A stretch of 64,000 nucleotides of DNA from NORP110 sp051251595 (GCA_051251595.1 JBPOFA010000003.1:186001-250000); one strand, 5' to 3'; shown: positions 52,383-62,299, counted from the stretch's first letter. The notes: generated by a model from the sequence alone, not told the origin. Numbers and translations are program-made.

Positions 52383-53273
52383 GTGGCACAGCGTAAAGGC
52401 ATCATTTTGGCGGGCGGTTCAGGCACACGGCTGTACCCCGTGACCACAGGCGCATCCAAGCAGTTGTTGGCAATCTATGACAAGCCAATGATCTATTTCC
52501 CGCTGAGCACGTTGATGTTCGCAGGCATTCGCGAAATCGCCGTGATCACAACGCCAGAGGATCAGGCGCAGTTTCAGCGGGTCTTGGGCGACGGGTCACA
52601 ATGGGGGCTTCGGTTCGAATATATCGTGCAACCATCGCCGGATGGGTTGGCCCAGGCCTTTATCCTGGCAGAGGATTTTCTGGACGGCGCGCCATCCGCG
52701 TTGGTTTTGGGGGATAACATCTTCTTTGGCCACGGCCTGCCAGAGATGTTGGCCAAGGCCGACGCCAAGGAAACTGGCGGGACCGTGTTTGGGTACCGTG
52801 TTTCTGATCCGGAACGCTATGGCGTGGTCGGTTTTGACGATGACGGCAAGGTTCAGTCGATCATTGAAAAACCCGAAAAACCTGCGTCACAGTTTGCCGT
52901 GACCGGTTTGTATTTCCTGGACGGAACCGCGCCGGAACGCGCCAAACAGGTTAAACCATCCGACCGGGGTGAATTGGAAATCACAACGCTGTTGGAAACC
53001 TATTTGGACCGCGATGAGCTTACCGTCGAACGCATGGGACGCGGCTATGCCTGGTTGGATACGGGAACCCATGCCAGCATGCTGGATGCCGGCAATTTTG
53101 TGCGGACCCTGCAAAAACGGCAGGGGCTGCAGGTTGGATCGCCTGATGAAATCGCCTATTCCCTTGGTTGGATCGATCGCGCGCAACTTCTTGAACGGGC
53201 AGAGCTTTTCCGCAAGAATGAATATGGTCTCTACCTTGCGGCGCTGGCCGAAGACGACTCCGCCCGCGACTAG
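52383..53273 (+). CDS. rfbA: Glucose-1-phosphate thymidylyltransferase
   Basis: A 296-residue nucleotidyltransferase that forms dTDP-glucose, the first step of dTDP-rhamnose synthesis. Motifs I-I-L-A-G-G-S-G-T-R-L-Y-P-V-T, K-Q-L-L-A-I-Y-D-K-P-M-I-Y-Y-like (here Y-F-P-L-S), G-D-N-I-F-F-G-H-G and I-E-K-P are present. GTG start with an AGGAGA site upstream. Its stop is one base from the stop of the convergent RTX gene. Confidence 0.97.
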   Translation: MAQRKGIILAGGSGTRLYPVTTGASKQLLAIYDKPMIYFPLSTLMFAGIREIAVITTPEDQAQFQRVLGDGSQWGLRFEYIVQPSPDGLAQAFILAEDFLDGAPSALVLGDNIFFGHGLPEMLAKADAKETGGTVFGYRVSDPERYGVVGFDDDGKVQSIIEKPEKPASQFAVTGLYFLDGTAPERAKQVKPSDRGELEITTLLETYLDRDELTVERMGRGYAWLDTGTHASMLDAGNFVRTLQKRQGLQVGSPDEIAYSLGWIDRAQLLERAELFRKNEYGLYLAALAEDDSARD

Positions 53274-53274
53274 G

Positions 53275-56040
53275 TCAAACGAACAGAAAAGCGTCTGACA
53301 GGCTGCTCAGGTCTGTCAGATGCTCTAACAAAATCGTGTCACCCGCCCCAAAGTCGATCAAGACACCACTGGCGGTGACTGTCGCGAAATCAGCCAACAC
53401 ATCTTGTGCATTTGCCAGAGTAGCGCCCAGCAAGGCCGTGTCCAGTTCAAGCGTGTCGCCCGCGCTGAAATCTTTCACCACATCGGCCCCAAATCCCGGA
53501 TCGAACACAAAGTGATCATCGCCGATCCCCCCGATCAGGGTGTCATCCCCGGCACCGCCGGTCAGGTGATCTGCCCCACGCCCGCCAATCAGTATGTCGT
53601 TGCCCGCCGCTCCGTTGAGGTGATCGTTTCCGGAATTCCCCATCAGCATGTTGTCAGCTGCGTTTCCTTCCAATGTGTCGGCAAAGACGGACCCGGCCAG
53701 ATCCTCTATCGAGATATAGCTGTCGCCAGCGGCGTCGCCTGTGTTCCTGCTGGGATTGGACAAGCTGGCCGTGACCCCCGACTTGGCGGACATATACTGG
53801 GCGCGATCCGTGCCGGTGCCACCGTTCAACGTATCCGCGCCGCCGCCCCCATCCAAAACGTCATTGCCGGATCCGGCGGTTAAGATGTCATCGCCCGAAC
53901 GTCCGAACAGCCAATCCGCGCCGGAATTCCCAGAAACCGTGTTGCGTCCCGCATCCCCATAAAGCCAGTCATCTTTTGTGGATCCTTCAATGCTTTCAAT
54001 AGATAACAGAATATCACCAGCCCCGTCGCCGGTGTTTCTGCTGCCATAGGCCAGATCAACCCGCAGCCCATTGGCAGCGGTTAGATAGGTGCTGGTGTCG
54101 GTCTGGTCCCCGCCCTGCAGGATGTCTGCACCAGCGCCGCCTGTCAGAATGTCATCACCTGAACCGCCATCCAGGTGATCCGCGCCAGAGCCTCCGTCAA
54201 GGCGGTCCGCCCCGTTTTTCCCATAAAGCGTGTCGGCGCCAGACGTGCCAGACAGGACATCGGCAAAGCCAGAACCGCTGATCACCTCAATCGAAAAATA
54301 CTGATCCCCCGCCGCATCGCCCGTATTGAGGGACATATTGCCAAGGTTCACAGTGACGCCTGTGGTTGCGGTGGAATAGTCGGCCGTGTCTTGGCCCAGC
54401 CCACCATAAAGCGCATCCGCCCCAGCCCCGCCACTCAGCAAGTCATCGCCACCATTGCCTGTCAGAATGTCATCCGCAGTGGTGCCCACCAAACTGTCGT
54501 CGGCGGCTGTGCCGACTTGGGTCTGCCCCCCGCCCGAGGGCCCGCCGCCTGTGCTTAGCACAAGAGGCGGGCGGTCGGTGTTAAAGGGGCTGGTGGCCGT
54601 CAAATCAGCAAGGCTGAGCGAGGTTCCGTCAGATGAGAAAATGTTCAGCGTGTCGCCCCGAATTGTCAGCCGGGCACCGGTGGCGGTTTTGGTGTAGCCC
54701 AAAGCGCTGACATCATGGACCAGCGGGTAGTGGGACAGATCAAGCCTGTCCACGCCGCGTTCAAAATCCTGAATCACGTCCGTGGCGCCGTCATCGTGAA
54801 AGGTAAAAACATCTGCGCCCTGACCGCCAAGAAGAATATCGCTGCCTGCTCCATCGACCAGAAGGTCATCCCCCGCACCGCCAGACAAAGTGTCGTCGCC
54901 ATCCGCGCCCAAAAGCACATCATCCAAAGCCGTCCCAACCAGGGTGTCCGCGCTGTTCGTGCCGGTGATGCTGGACCCTAAGTTGCTAAGATCATAGCGG
55001 AAATGGGACAGACCGCTTTCAGTGGAGGAAGAGACGAAAATCCGCAGATTGGTCCCATCCTGCACCATCGTGGCAGCGGATACGTTTTGCAATGTCGTGC
55101 TGTTGGTGTCTTCGAAACTGGACAGATGGTGCAACGTGCCATCAGGCAAGACTTTGAACAGGGAAAACCCGTCATCGCTGCCGGCGGCCAGAACAAAACT
55201 TGTGTCGCCGATCTGCAGGGTTTCGATCACGCCCGTCGTGTCAAATCGCGAGCCCAGGTCGTCCAGAACATGATCTGTCGGCGTGAAGGATCCGTCCGCC
55301 TCAAGACGCAAGACGCTAAGCGAGGCGCTGTCTGAACTGCCAAGAATGATATAGGGCTGGCCGTTCATCATCACCGGGCTGACCCCGGTCGGGGTATTTA
55401 CACCCAGGCCATCCGCCGCGCCAAAGCTGGTTTGATGGGTAAGAGCGCCCGCCGCGTCGATCGTGTAGCTTTCCACACTGTCCCCGGCGACAGAGCTGCC
55501 AATCACCCAAGTCTTGCCATAACACGTGACCGTCGCAAGATCAGAAACAGCGGCTGCGCTGGTTTCCGGCAGGGCGGTGGCCAGGGTCAAAGATCCGTCT
55601 GGCTGCAGCTGAAAGCTGGCAAGACCGGATTTGTCCGGGGTCGTGGCGATCAAAAAACTGCTGCTGCCAGTGTTTACGCCAAGGGTTGTGACCATGTCGG
55701 CTGCCAGCCCGCTGTTCAAAGCGGTGCTGTTGATCGCGTCGCCCGTGTCGCCGGGGGCAACGCCAAGGGCTGCAGAAACCCGAGAGGCCGAAAGGTTCAG
55801 CGTTGTTGCGCCAAAATCCAGCGCGACAAACCCATCTGATCCGCTGCCCAATGCGTATTGCGTTTGATAGCTGGTGGTGTTTGAAACATCAAATTCGACA
55901 TTTCTGGCAGACCCGGACGCCCCGGCAAATACCGTTAGCTTTAGCCCTGATCCCGTATCGACCACGCTAAGATCACGGATATCGGCCCCATAGGCCGTAA
56001 GCGGACCATGAATGGTTTCCACATGTGTAAGCTGTGCCAT
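53275..56040 (-). CDS. RTX-type calcium-binding protein with propeller-like N-terminal domain
   Basis: A 921-residue exported protein without signal peptide, as usual for type I secretion. Residues about 1-360 form repeated blades with S-F-L-I-A-T-T-P-D, W-V-I-G-S-S-V-A-G-D and F-V-L-A-A-G-S-D-D-G, resembling a lactonase-type beta-propeller. From about 365 there are many G-G-x-G-x-D nonapeptides in several blocks, which bind calcium and form parallel beta-rolls, with spacer modules containing N-T-G-D-A-A-G-D repeated three or four times. The C-terminus ends L-S-D-A-F-L-F-V, a type I secretion-like tail. Function unknown; surface adhesion or matrix role is inferred. Confidence 0.85.
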   Translation of the reverse strand: MAQLTHVETIHGPLTAYGADIRDLSVVDTGSGLKLTVFAGASGSARNVEFDVSNTTSYQTQYALGSGSDGFVALDFGATTLNLSASRVSAALGVAPGDTGDAINSTALNSGLAADMVTTLGVNTGSSSFLIATTPDKSGLASFQLQPDGSLTLATALPETSAAAVSDLATVTCYGKTWVIGSSVAGDSVESYTIDAAGALTHQTSFGAADGLGVNTPTGVSPVMMNGQPYIILGSSDSASLSVLRLEADGSFTPTDHVLDDLGSRFDTTGVIETLQIGDTSFVLAAGSDDGFSLFKVLPDGTLHHLSSFEDTNSTTLQNVSAATMVQDGTNLRIFVSSSTESGLSHFRYDLSNLGSSITGTNSADTLVGTALDDVLLGADGDDTLSGGAGDDLLVDGAGSDILLGGQGADVFTFHDDGATDVIQDFERGVDRLDLSHYPLVHDVSALGYTKTATGARLTIRGDTLNIFSSDGTSLSLADLTATSPFNTDRPPLVLSTGGGPSGGGQTQVGTAADDSLVGTTADDILTGNGGDDLLSGGAGADALYGGLGQDTADYSTATTGVTVNLGNMSLNTGDAAGDQYFSIEVISGSGFADVLSGTSGADTLYGKNGADRLDGGSGADHLDGGSGDDILTGGAGADILQGGDQTDTSTYLTAANGLRVDLAYGSRNTGDGAGDILLSIESIEGSTKDDWLYGDAGRNTVSGNSGADWLFGRSGDDILTAGSGNDVLDGGGGADTLNGGTGTDRAQYMSAKSGVTASLSNPSRNTGDAAGDSYISIEDLAGSVFADTLEGNAADNMLMGNSGNDHLNGAAGNDILIGGRGADHLTGGAGDDTLIGGIGDDHFVFDPGFGADVVKDFSAGDTLELDTALLGATLANAQDVLADFATVTASGVLIDFGAGDTILLEHLTDLSSLSDAFLFV

Positions 56041-56172
56041 TGTATCACCCCAAAACCCTACGCACCCCTGCGCAGGTTCAGATTGGGACGAAACCGCTAA
56101 GAAATCCTTGCCGCATGTCGCTGGATTTAAGGCAAGTCGTTAAGATTGTAGCGGTCTGAGGGGTCGCGCCGA

Positions 56173-57612
56173 TCAGCGTTTCACATGGTCGGGCCAGGGC
56201 AAGTGGGCTTGCGCTGCGGCCAGTTGGTCCTGAGCCTGCAAGATATCCGGGGCTGGGGGGCATGATGTGCGTGTGGTCAGGCTAACATGCAGCAAAAACT
56301 GTTCCCCCGTTGCCAGACAAACCCCGTCGGCATCCGTTATCTCATGATAAAGACGCAGCTTTTTGCCATCAGATGACAGAACCCGAGAGTAAACCGAAAT
56401 CTTTTGCCCGGCGATCGTTTCTTGCAAGAACCGGATGTGGATATCGACCGTGAAATAGCTGTAGCCCGATGCGATATAGGCCTCATCCGCGCCGATGAAT
56501 TTCATGATCTGGTCGGCCGCATCAGAAAAAACCTGACCGTATCGGCTTTCATTCATATGGCCGTTCTGGTCGGTCCAGTCGCTTGGAACTGTCCGCCGGA
56601 TCGTCTCTAGCGGCGCGTCTGCGCCTTGGGCGGGGCGGGCAGGGGCGATGCGGTGCTGGTGGGCGTCCAGCACAGCCCCAACCGCAGCCGTCTTGCCCTT
56701 TAGCGCACGCATGATGGCCACCAGATTATCATCGCGCAGTCGTTCCAGTTCGCGGATCGTCTTGTCGCCGGATTGGGCGTCGGATTGATCCGCGATCCGG
56801 TCAATCAGATCGTCTGTCAGCTCTGGCACATCCATCAGTTTGGTCCAGGGCCATGCCAGGCAGGGGCCGAACTGTTCGATGAAATGCCGCATGCCCGCTT
56901 CGCCGCCCGCAATGCGATAGGTCTCGAAAAGGCCCATCTGCGCCCATCTTAGCCCAAAGCCATAGCGGATCAGGTCGTCGATTTCCTGCGTCGTCGCGAC
57001 GCCATCGTGCACAAGCCAAAGGGCTTCACGCCAAACCGCCTCTAGCAAGCGATCTGCAACATGGGCGTCGATTTCCTTGCGGATGCGAATGGGGTGCATC
57101 CCCAGATGGGTCAGGGTCTCTTGCGCGTCGTCAACCGTCTTTGATGCGTTCTGGGGCGAGGGCACCAGCTCTACCACTGGCAGCAAATAGACCGGGTTGA
57201 ACGGGTGCGTGACCAGGATGCGGCCCGGGTGGACAGCGTTTTCTTGTAGCTGAGAGGGTTTGAACCCGGATGTCGAAGACCCGATCACGGTGGCGGCCGG
57301 GGCATGTGCCTCTATCTCTGCCAGAACTTTGTGTTTCAGGTCCAACCGTTCGGGAACACTTTCCTGAACCCAGTCGGCATTGGCGACAGCCATAGCAATC
57401 GAGGGGCAGCGATGTAGCGTGCCTTCCGCCGGCAACGCCACGTCATAAAGCATCGGCAGGGCATGGCGCGCGTTTTCCAGAACCTCAGCGATTTTGCGGG
57501 CAGAATCCGGGTCTGGATCAAACAGATTGACGGTCCACCCATTCAGCAGAAACCGCGCGGCCCATCCGCCGCCAATGACGCCGCCGCCAATGATTGCGAC
57601 TGTTTTGGTCAC
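56173..57612 (-). CDS. lcdH: L-carnitine dehydrogenase fused to a hot-dog thioesterase
   Basis: A 479-residue bifunctional enzyme. Residues 1-320 are a 3-hydroxyacyl-CoA-dehydrogenase-like domain with I-I-G-G-G-V-I-G-G-G-W and T-H-P-F-N-P, oxidising L-carnitine to 3-dehydrocarnitine. Residues about 335-465 form a hot-dog thioesterase with W-T-D-Q-N-G-H-M-N, matching the betainyl-CoA thioesterase fusion known from alphaproteobacteria. Its start overlaps the BKACE stop by 4 bases; together they convert carnitine to glycine betaine plus acetoacetate. Confidence 0.9.
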   Translation of the reverse strand: MTKTVAIIGGGVIGGGWAARFLLNGWTVNLFDPDPDSARKIAEVLENARHALPMLYDVALPAEGTLHRCPSIAMAVANADWVQESVPERLDLKHKVLAEIEAHAPAATVIGSSTSGFKPSQLQENAVHPGRILVTHPFNPVYLLPVVELVPSPQNASKTVDDAQETLTHLGMHPIRIRKEIDAHVADRLLEAVWREALWLVHDGVATTQEIDDLIRYGFGLRWAQMGLFETYRIAGGEAGMRHFIEQFGPCLAWPWTKLMDVPELTDDLIDRIADQSDAQSGDKTIRELERLRDDNLVAIMRALKGKTAAVGAVLDAHQHRIAPARPAQGADAPLETIRRTVPSDWTDQNGHMNESRYGQVFSDAADQIMKFIGADEAYIASGYSYFTVDIHIRFLQETIAGQKISVYSRVLSSDGKKLRLYHEITDADGVCLATGEQFLLHVSLTTRTSCPPAPDILQAQDQLAAAQAHLPWPDHVKR

Positions 57613-58517
57613 AGGGGCGCTCTTTTGGTCAGGCCCAGCTTTTTGCGCACCGCATCCGGGCCGATAATTGTGGACCCGAGCGACTCGACAATTCCGACGG
57701 CCTTTTCAACCAAGGCCTCATTCGTGGCCAGCTTTCCCTTGGCAAGCCACAGGTTGTCTTCCAGACCAACGCGGACATTGCCCCCCGACAAGGTGGCCGC
57801 CGCCACATAGGGCATTTCATTGCGCCCGATGGAAAAGGCGGACCAGATCCAGTCCTGCGGCACATTGTTGACCATCGCCATAAAGGTGTTGAGATCATTC
57901 GGCGCGCCCCAAGGCACGCCCATGCAAAGCTGGATCAGGGCTGGGTCCTTTAGGACGCCATCGGCCACCAGCTGTTTGGCCAGCCAGATATGGCCCGTGT
58001 CAAAGGCCTCTATTTCCGGGCGCACATCCATATCGGTCATCATTTGCGCCATTGCGCGCAACATGCCGGGCGTGTTGGTCATCACATAATCGGATTCCGC
58101 AAAATTCATCGTCCCGCAATCTAATGTGCAAATCTCTGGCCGACATTCCACAAGATGTGCAACCCGGTCCTGGGCGGACATCAGGTTGGTCGTGTCGCGC
58201 AGGGGCAGGGGGGCATCCGGGGGGCCGAACATCATATCCCCACCAAACCCACAGGTCAGGTTCAACACCACATCCGTGTCAGAATCGCGAATGCGATCTG
58301 TAACCTCGCGATAATATTCCTTGTCATGACAAGGGGCGCCTGTCTCTGGATCACGCACATGGCAATGCACAATCGCCGCCCCGGCCTTGGCCGCGGCAAT
58401 GGCGCTGTCGGCGATTTGCTTGGGGCTGCGGGGCACCAAAGGACTGCGGTCTTGCGACGCTCCGGCCCCCGTGACGGCGCAGGTGACAAACACCTCATTG
58501 TTCATTTCCAGTGGCAT
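57609..58517 (-). CDS. BKACE-family 3-dehydrocarnitine cleavage enzyme
   Basis: A 302-residue beta-keto acid cleavage enzyme (DUF849). The zinc motif H-C-H-V-R-D near residue 51, the N-terminal T-C-A-V-T-G-A-G and D-T-G-H-I-W-L-A are family marks. It would condense 3-dehydrocarnitine with acetyl-CoA to betainyl-CoA and acetoacetate, the next gene supplying dehydrogenase and thioesterase. A GGGGAG site precedes ATG 58517. It is divergent from betI, with the BetI-like palindrome between them. Confidence 0.88.
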   Translation of the reverse strand: MPLEMNNEVFVTCAVTGAGASQDRSPLVPRSPKQIADSAIAAAKAGAAIVHCHVRDPETGAPCHDKEYYREVTDRIRDSDTDVVLNLTCGFGGDMMFGPPDAPLPLRDTTNLMSAQDRVAHLVECRPEICTLDCGTMNFAESDYVMTNTPGMLRAMAQMMTDMDVRPEIEAFDTGHIWLAKQLVADGVLKDPALIQLCMGVPWGAPNDLNTFMAMVNNVPQDWIWSAFSIGRNEMPYVAAATLSGGNVRVGLEDNLWLAKGKLATNEALVEKAVGIVESLGSTIIGPDAVRKKLGLTKRAPL

Positions 58518-58649
58518 GTGCGGCTCCCCTACGACTCATGTGTTTTGCCAGAGCCTACGGGATTTGTGATCGGCCACCATGCAGAAAATGGCTGCAGCCC
58601 CGCCAAAGCAGCAGAAATTTCCGCCCCGAAATATTCCACTTTCTTTTTT

Positions 58650-58663
58650 TGATTGATCAATCA
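58650..58663. promoter_or_regulatory. Candidate BetI operator
   Basis: TGATTGATCAATCA is a perfect 14-bp palindrome in the gap between the divergent carnitine operon and betI, 45 bases before the betI ATG. TTGATTGA-type half-sites are those recalled for BetI, which is released by choline or related effectors. One site could control both operons. Confidence 0.7.
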
Positions 58664-58708
58664 GTAAAAAAAAGCATGCTTACGCGCAACACCTGCAGGA
58701 ACATCACT

Positions 58709-59314
58709 ATGCCAAAAGTCGGACAAGAGCCTGCCCGCCGCGCTGCATTGCTACGGGCTACGATCAATGAAATCGGTTTGGCCGGTTCTTTGGACGTGAC
58801 CGTCGGGCAAATCGCGAAACGGGCAGGGATGTCGACCGCCTTGGCGCATTATTACTACGCCTCAAAAGACGCGATTTTTTTGGCGGCCATGCGCCATATC
58901 CTTAGCGAATTTGCGCGGCTGGTGCATGATGAAATGGCCGAGGCACGGACCCCTGCGGAAAAACTGAACGCCATCATTGATGCCTCTCTTGGCAAAGAAC
59001 AATTCGCGTCAGAGATCGTGTCGGCCTGGCTGGTCTTTTATGTGCAGGCGCAACGCTCACCCGACGCGGCCCGCCTGCTAAAGGTCTATGTGCGGCGCTT
59101 GCATTCGAATCTGGTGCATAGTCTGCGCGGCTTTGTTTCCCGCGAACAGGCGCAGGAAATTGCGCAGGGGACCGCCGCGATGATCGACGGAATTTACATT
59201 CGCCACGCTTTACAAAACGCCGCGCCATCGCGCGCCGAAGCCCGGCACATGGTCAAAGAATATCTGAAAATGAGCCTGCATCAGCATGGCGTCACCCTTA
59301 GCACGAGGCATTGA
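58709..59314 (+). CDS. betI: TetR-family repressor BetI
   Basis: A 201-residue TetR regulator, the usual BetI length. The N-terminal P-A-R-R-A-A-L-L-R-A-T-I and the helix-turn-helix V-T-V-G-Q-I-A-K-R-A-G-M-S-T-A-L-A-H-Y-Y-Y match BetI. I chose ATG 58709 with an AGGA box 8 bases upstream; a frame open to 58511 runs through the operator and is not used. It represses choline-to-betaine genes until choline is present. Its TGA overlaps the betB ATG (TGATGA). Confidence 0.93.
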   Translation: MPKVGQEPARRAALLRATINEIGLAGSLDVTVGQIAKRAGMSTALAHYYYASKDAIFLAAMRHILSEFARLVHDEMAEARTPAEKLNAIIDASLGKEQFASEIVSAWLVFYVQAQRSPDAARLLKVYVRRLHSNLVHSLRGFVSREQAQEIAQGTAAMIDGIYIRHALQNAAPSRAEARHMVKEYLKMSLHQHGVTLSTRH

Positions 59315-60777
59315 TGAAGACGCAACCCACAGCCAGCCACTTTATTGATGGCGCCTATGTCGAAGACACCGCCGGCACCCCATTTGAGTGCGTCTATCCC
59401 GCAACCGGAGAGGTCATTGCCCGCCTTCACGCAGCGACGCCGCAGATCATCGAACAGGCCGTTCAATCCGCACAGCGGGCCCAAAAGGAATGGGCGTCCT
59501 GGCGTCCGGTTGAACGTGGCCGCGTTCTACGTCGCGCCGCCGATATCATCATGGAACGCAATCGCGCGCTTAGCGAATTGGAAACTTATGACACCGGCAA
59601 ACCGATGCAGGAAACGCTGTATGTTGATGCCACATCCGGGGCAGAGGCGTTGGAATTCTTCGGCGGGCTTGCGGCCTCTTTGAACGGTGAAACGGTCAAT
59701 TTGGGTCAGGATTTCGCCTATACCAAGCGCGTGCCATTGGGCGTGTGTGTTGGCATCGGCGCATGGAACTACCCCACGCAGATCGCCTGTTGGAAGGGTG
59801 CACCTGCGCTGGCTGCGGGCAATGCGATGATCTTTAAGCCGTCGGAATCCACGCCGCTTTGCGCGCTTAAAATCGCCGAGATTTTGCTGGAGGCCGGGGC
59901 GCCAAAGGGGCTTTATAACGTGGTTCAAGGCATGGGAGAGGTCGGCGCAGCCCTGACCACACATCCCGATGTCGCCAAAGTTTCCCTGACCGGATCCGTG
60001 CCCACGGGCCGCAAGGTTTACGCCGCCGCTGCCGAAGGGTTGCGGCACGTGACGATGGAGCTGGGGGGCAAGTCGCCGCTGATCATCTTTGATGATGCCA
60101 ATCTGGAAGACGCCGTTGGCGGGGCGCTGCTGGCGAATTTCTATTCCTCGGGGCAGGTCTGTTCGAACGGCACCCGTGTTTTTGTGCAAAAGGGCATTCG
60201 CGAGGCGTTCTTGAAACGTCTGGCCGCACGCACAGCTGCCATTCGCATTGGCGACCCGATGGACGAAGACGTTCAGATGGGGCCGCTTGTCTCTGCCGCT
60301 CAGCATGAAAAGGTGCTTGGGTATATCGAGATTGGAAAGACCGAAGGCGCGGACTGTGTCTATGGCGGTGGCATCCCCAAAGTGCAGGGGTTCGAGGCCG
60401 GGTTCTTTGTTGAGCCGACAATTTTTGCCGGTGTGACCGATGACATGCGGATTGCGCGCGAAGAAATCTTTGGCCCGGTTCTGTCCGTGCTGGATTTTGA
60501 AACCGAAGAAGAGGTCATCACCCGCGCAAATGACACAGAATTTGGCTTATCAGCCGGGCTGTTCACCAATGATTTGACGCGCGCGCATCGCGTGGCGGAC
60601 CGTCTGGAAGCGGGAACCTTGTGGATCAACAGCTACAACCTTGCCCCGGTCGAAGTGCCGTTTGGTGGGTCCAAAATGTCGGGCGTCGGGCGCGAAAATT
60701 CTCGTGCGGCCTTGGATTACTACAGCGAAGTGAAATCCATCTATGTTGGCATGGGGCCTGTGGATAGCCCGTATTAA
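59314..60777 (+). CDS. betB: Betaine aldehyde dehydrogenase
   Basis: A 487-residue NAD-dependent aldehyde dehydrogenase oxidising betaine aldehyde to glycine betaine. Catalytic Cys283 lies in G-Q-V-C-S-N-G-T-R-V-F and the general base Glu249 in M-E-L-G-G-K-S-P-L-I; W-N-Y-P-T-Q is the cofactor-side motif typical of BetB. The start at ATG 59314 overlaps the betI stop. One base separates its stop from betC. Confidence 0.95.
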   Translation: MKTQPTASHFIDGAYVEDTAGTPFECVYPATGEVIARLHAATPQIIEQAVQSAQRAQKEWASWRPVERGRVLRRAADIIMERNRALSELETYDTGKPMQETLYVDATSGAEALEFFGGLAASLNGETVNLGQDFAYTKRVPLGVCVGIGAWNYPTQIACWKGAPALAAGNAMIFKPSESTPLCALKIAEILLEAGAPKGLYNVVQGMGEVGAALTTHPDVAKVSLTGSVPTGRKVYAAAAEGLRHVTMELGGKSPLIIFDDANLEDAVGGALLANFYSSGQVCSNGTRVFVQKGIREAFLKRLAARTAAIRIGDPMDEDVQMGPLVSAAQHEKVLGYIEIGKTEGADCVYGGGIPKVQGFEAGFFVEPTIFAGVTDDMRIAREEIFGPVLSVLDFETEEEVITRANDTEFGLSAGLFTNDLTRAHRVADRLEAGTLWINSYNLAPVEVPFGGSKMSGVGRENSRAALDYYSEVKSIYVGMGPVDSPY

Positions 60778-60778
60778 A

Positions 60779-62299
60779 ATGCTTGGAAAACGCCCTAACA
60801 TATTGATCTTTATGGTGGACCAGCTGAACGGAACGCTGTTTCCGGATGGTCCGGCAGATTGGTTGCACGCGCCCAACCTGAAACGGCTGGCCGCGCGGTC
60901 TACGCGGTTCGCCAATGCCTATACGGCCTCGCCGCTTTGCGCGCCGGGGCGGGCCAGCTTTATGTCCGGGCAATTGCCGCGACGCACGCGGGTCTATGAC
61001 AATGCGGCCGAATTTGCCTCTGACATCCCAACCTACGCACATCATTTGCGTCGGGCCGGTTATCAGACCTGCCTTTCGGGCAAGATGCATTTTGTGGGGC
61101 CTGACCAGCTGCATGGGTTTGAAGAGCGGCTGACCACGGATGTCTACCCGGCCGATTTTGGCTGGACGCCAGACTATACCAAACCCGGTGAACGGATTGA
61201 CTGGTGGTATCATAACATGGGGTCGGTGACCGGCTCTGGCATTGGGGAAATCACCAATCAGTTGGAATATGACGATGAGGTCGCCTATCACGCGACGCGC
61301 AAAGTCTACGACTATGCCAGAGGGACCGGGGACGCGCCGTGGTGCCTGACGGTCAGTTTCACGCACCCCCATGACCCTTATGTCGCGCGCAAGAAATACT
61401 GGGATCTTTATGAAAACTGCGCCCATTTGGATCCACGCATAGCGGCGATCCCTTATGAAAACCAGGACGCCCATTCCAAGCGTATTTTCGATGCCAATGA
61501 CTGGCGGTCCTTTGACATAACGGGTGCGGATATCCGACGGTCTCGTCGGGCCTATTTCGCCAATATCTCTTATCTGGACGACAAAATTGGCGAGGTTCTT
61601 GAAGCGCTCGAAAGCACAGAGCAGAGCGCGACGATCTTATTCGTCTCTGATCATGGTGACATGCTGGGGGATCGCGGGCTCTGGTTTAAAATGAACTTTT
61701 TTGAGGGTTCGGCCCGTGTGCCGCTGATGATCTCTAGCCCGGATATGCGGCAGGGCCAGATCAAAGCACCTGTGTCGACGATGGATGTCCTGCCGACGGT
61801 CTGTGACCTTGCCGGGCTTTCCGTAGATGGCATCTCAGATTGGACCGACGGTGAAAGCCTTGTGGACTTGGCTAATGGGAACGCGCGGGAAACCCCTGTG
61901 GCCATGGAATACGCAGCCGAGGCGTCATATGCGCCGCTGGTTTGCTTGCGCTATGGCAAATGGAAATACATCCACTGCGAACTTGACCCGCCGATGTTGT
62001 TTGATCTGGAGGCGGACCCGGAAGAGCTGAACAACCTTGCAGGCGACCCTCAACATGCAGGAACGGCCCAGGTTCTGGCGGAAAAGGTCCGGCAAAGATG
62101 GGATATGGATGCCTATGACGCGGAAGTGCGCCAGTCTCAGGCGCGCCGTCTGGTGACCTATGAGGCGCTGCGAAACGGCGCCTATTTCCCTTGGGATTTC
62201 CAACCGCTGCAAAAAGCGTCCGAGCGCTACATGCGCAACCACATGGATTTGAACGTTTTGGAAGAAAGCCAGCGTTTTCCCAGAGATAAGAAGGGTTAA
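60779..62299 (+). CDS. betC: Choline-sulfatase
   Basis: A 506-residue type I sulfatase that hydrolyses choline-O-sulfate to choline and sulfate. Cys54 in S-P-L-C-A-P-G-R (C-x-P-x-R) is the residue converted to formylglycine, at the same position as in characterised rhizobial BetC. N-terminal N-I-L-I-F-M-V-D-Q and the later S-D-H-G-D-M-L-G metal ligands are intact. The start at ATG 60779 directly follows the betB stop. It makes the bet operon able to use choline sulfate as well as choline. Confidence 0.95.
   Translation: MLGKRPNILIFMVDQLNGTLFPDGPADWLHAPNLKRLAARSTRFANAYTASPLCAPGRASFMSGQLPRRTRVYDNAAEFASDIPTYAHHLRRAGYQTCLSGKMHFVGPDQLHGFEERLTTDVYPADFGWTPDYTKPGERIDWWYHNMGSVTGSGIGEITNQLEYDDEVAYHATRKVYDYARGTGDAPWCLTVSFTHPHDPYVARKKYWDLYENCAHLDPRIAAIPYENQDAHSKRIFDANDWRSFDITGADIRRSRRAYFANISYLDDKIGEVLEALESTEQSATILFVSDHGDMLGDRGLWFKMNFFEGSARVPLMISSPDMRQGQIKAPVSTMDVLPTVCDLAGLSVDGISDWTDGESLVDLANGNARETPVAMEYAAEASYAPLVCLRYGKWKYIHCELDPPMLFDLEADPEELNNLAGDPQHAGTAQVLAEKVRQRWDMDAYDAEVRQSQARRLVTYEALRNGAYFPWDFQPLQKASERYMRNHMDLNVLEESQRFPRDKKG

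Noticed and set aside
53500..54950. Tandem repeat DNA that might be taken for a CRISPR or minisatellite
   Set aside because: It encodes the RTX nonapeptide repeats of the minus-strand protein; units are degenerate and there are no spacers.
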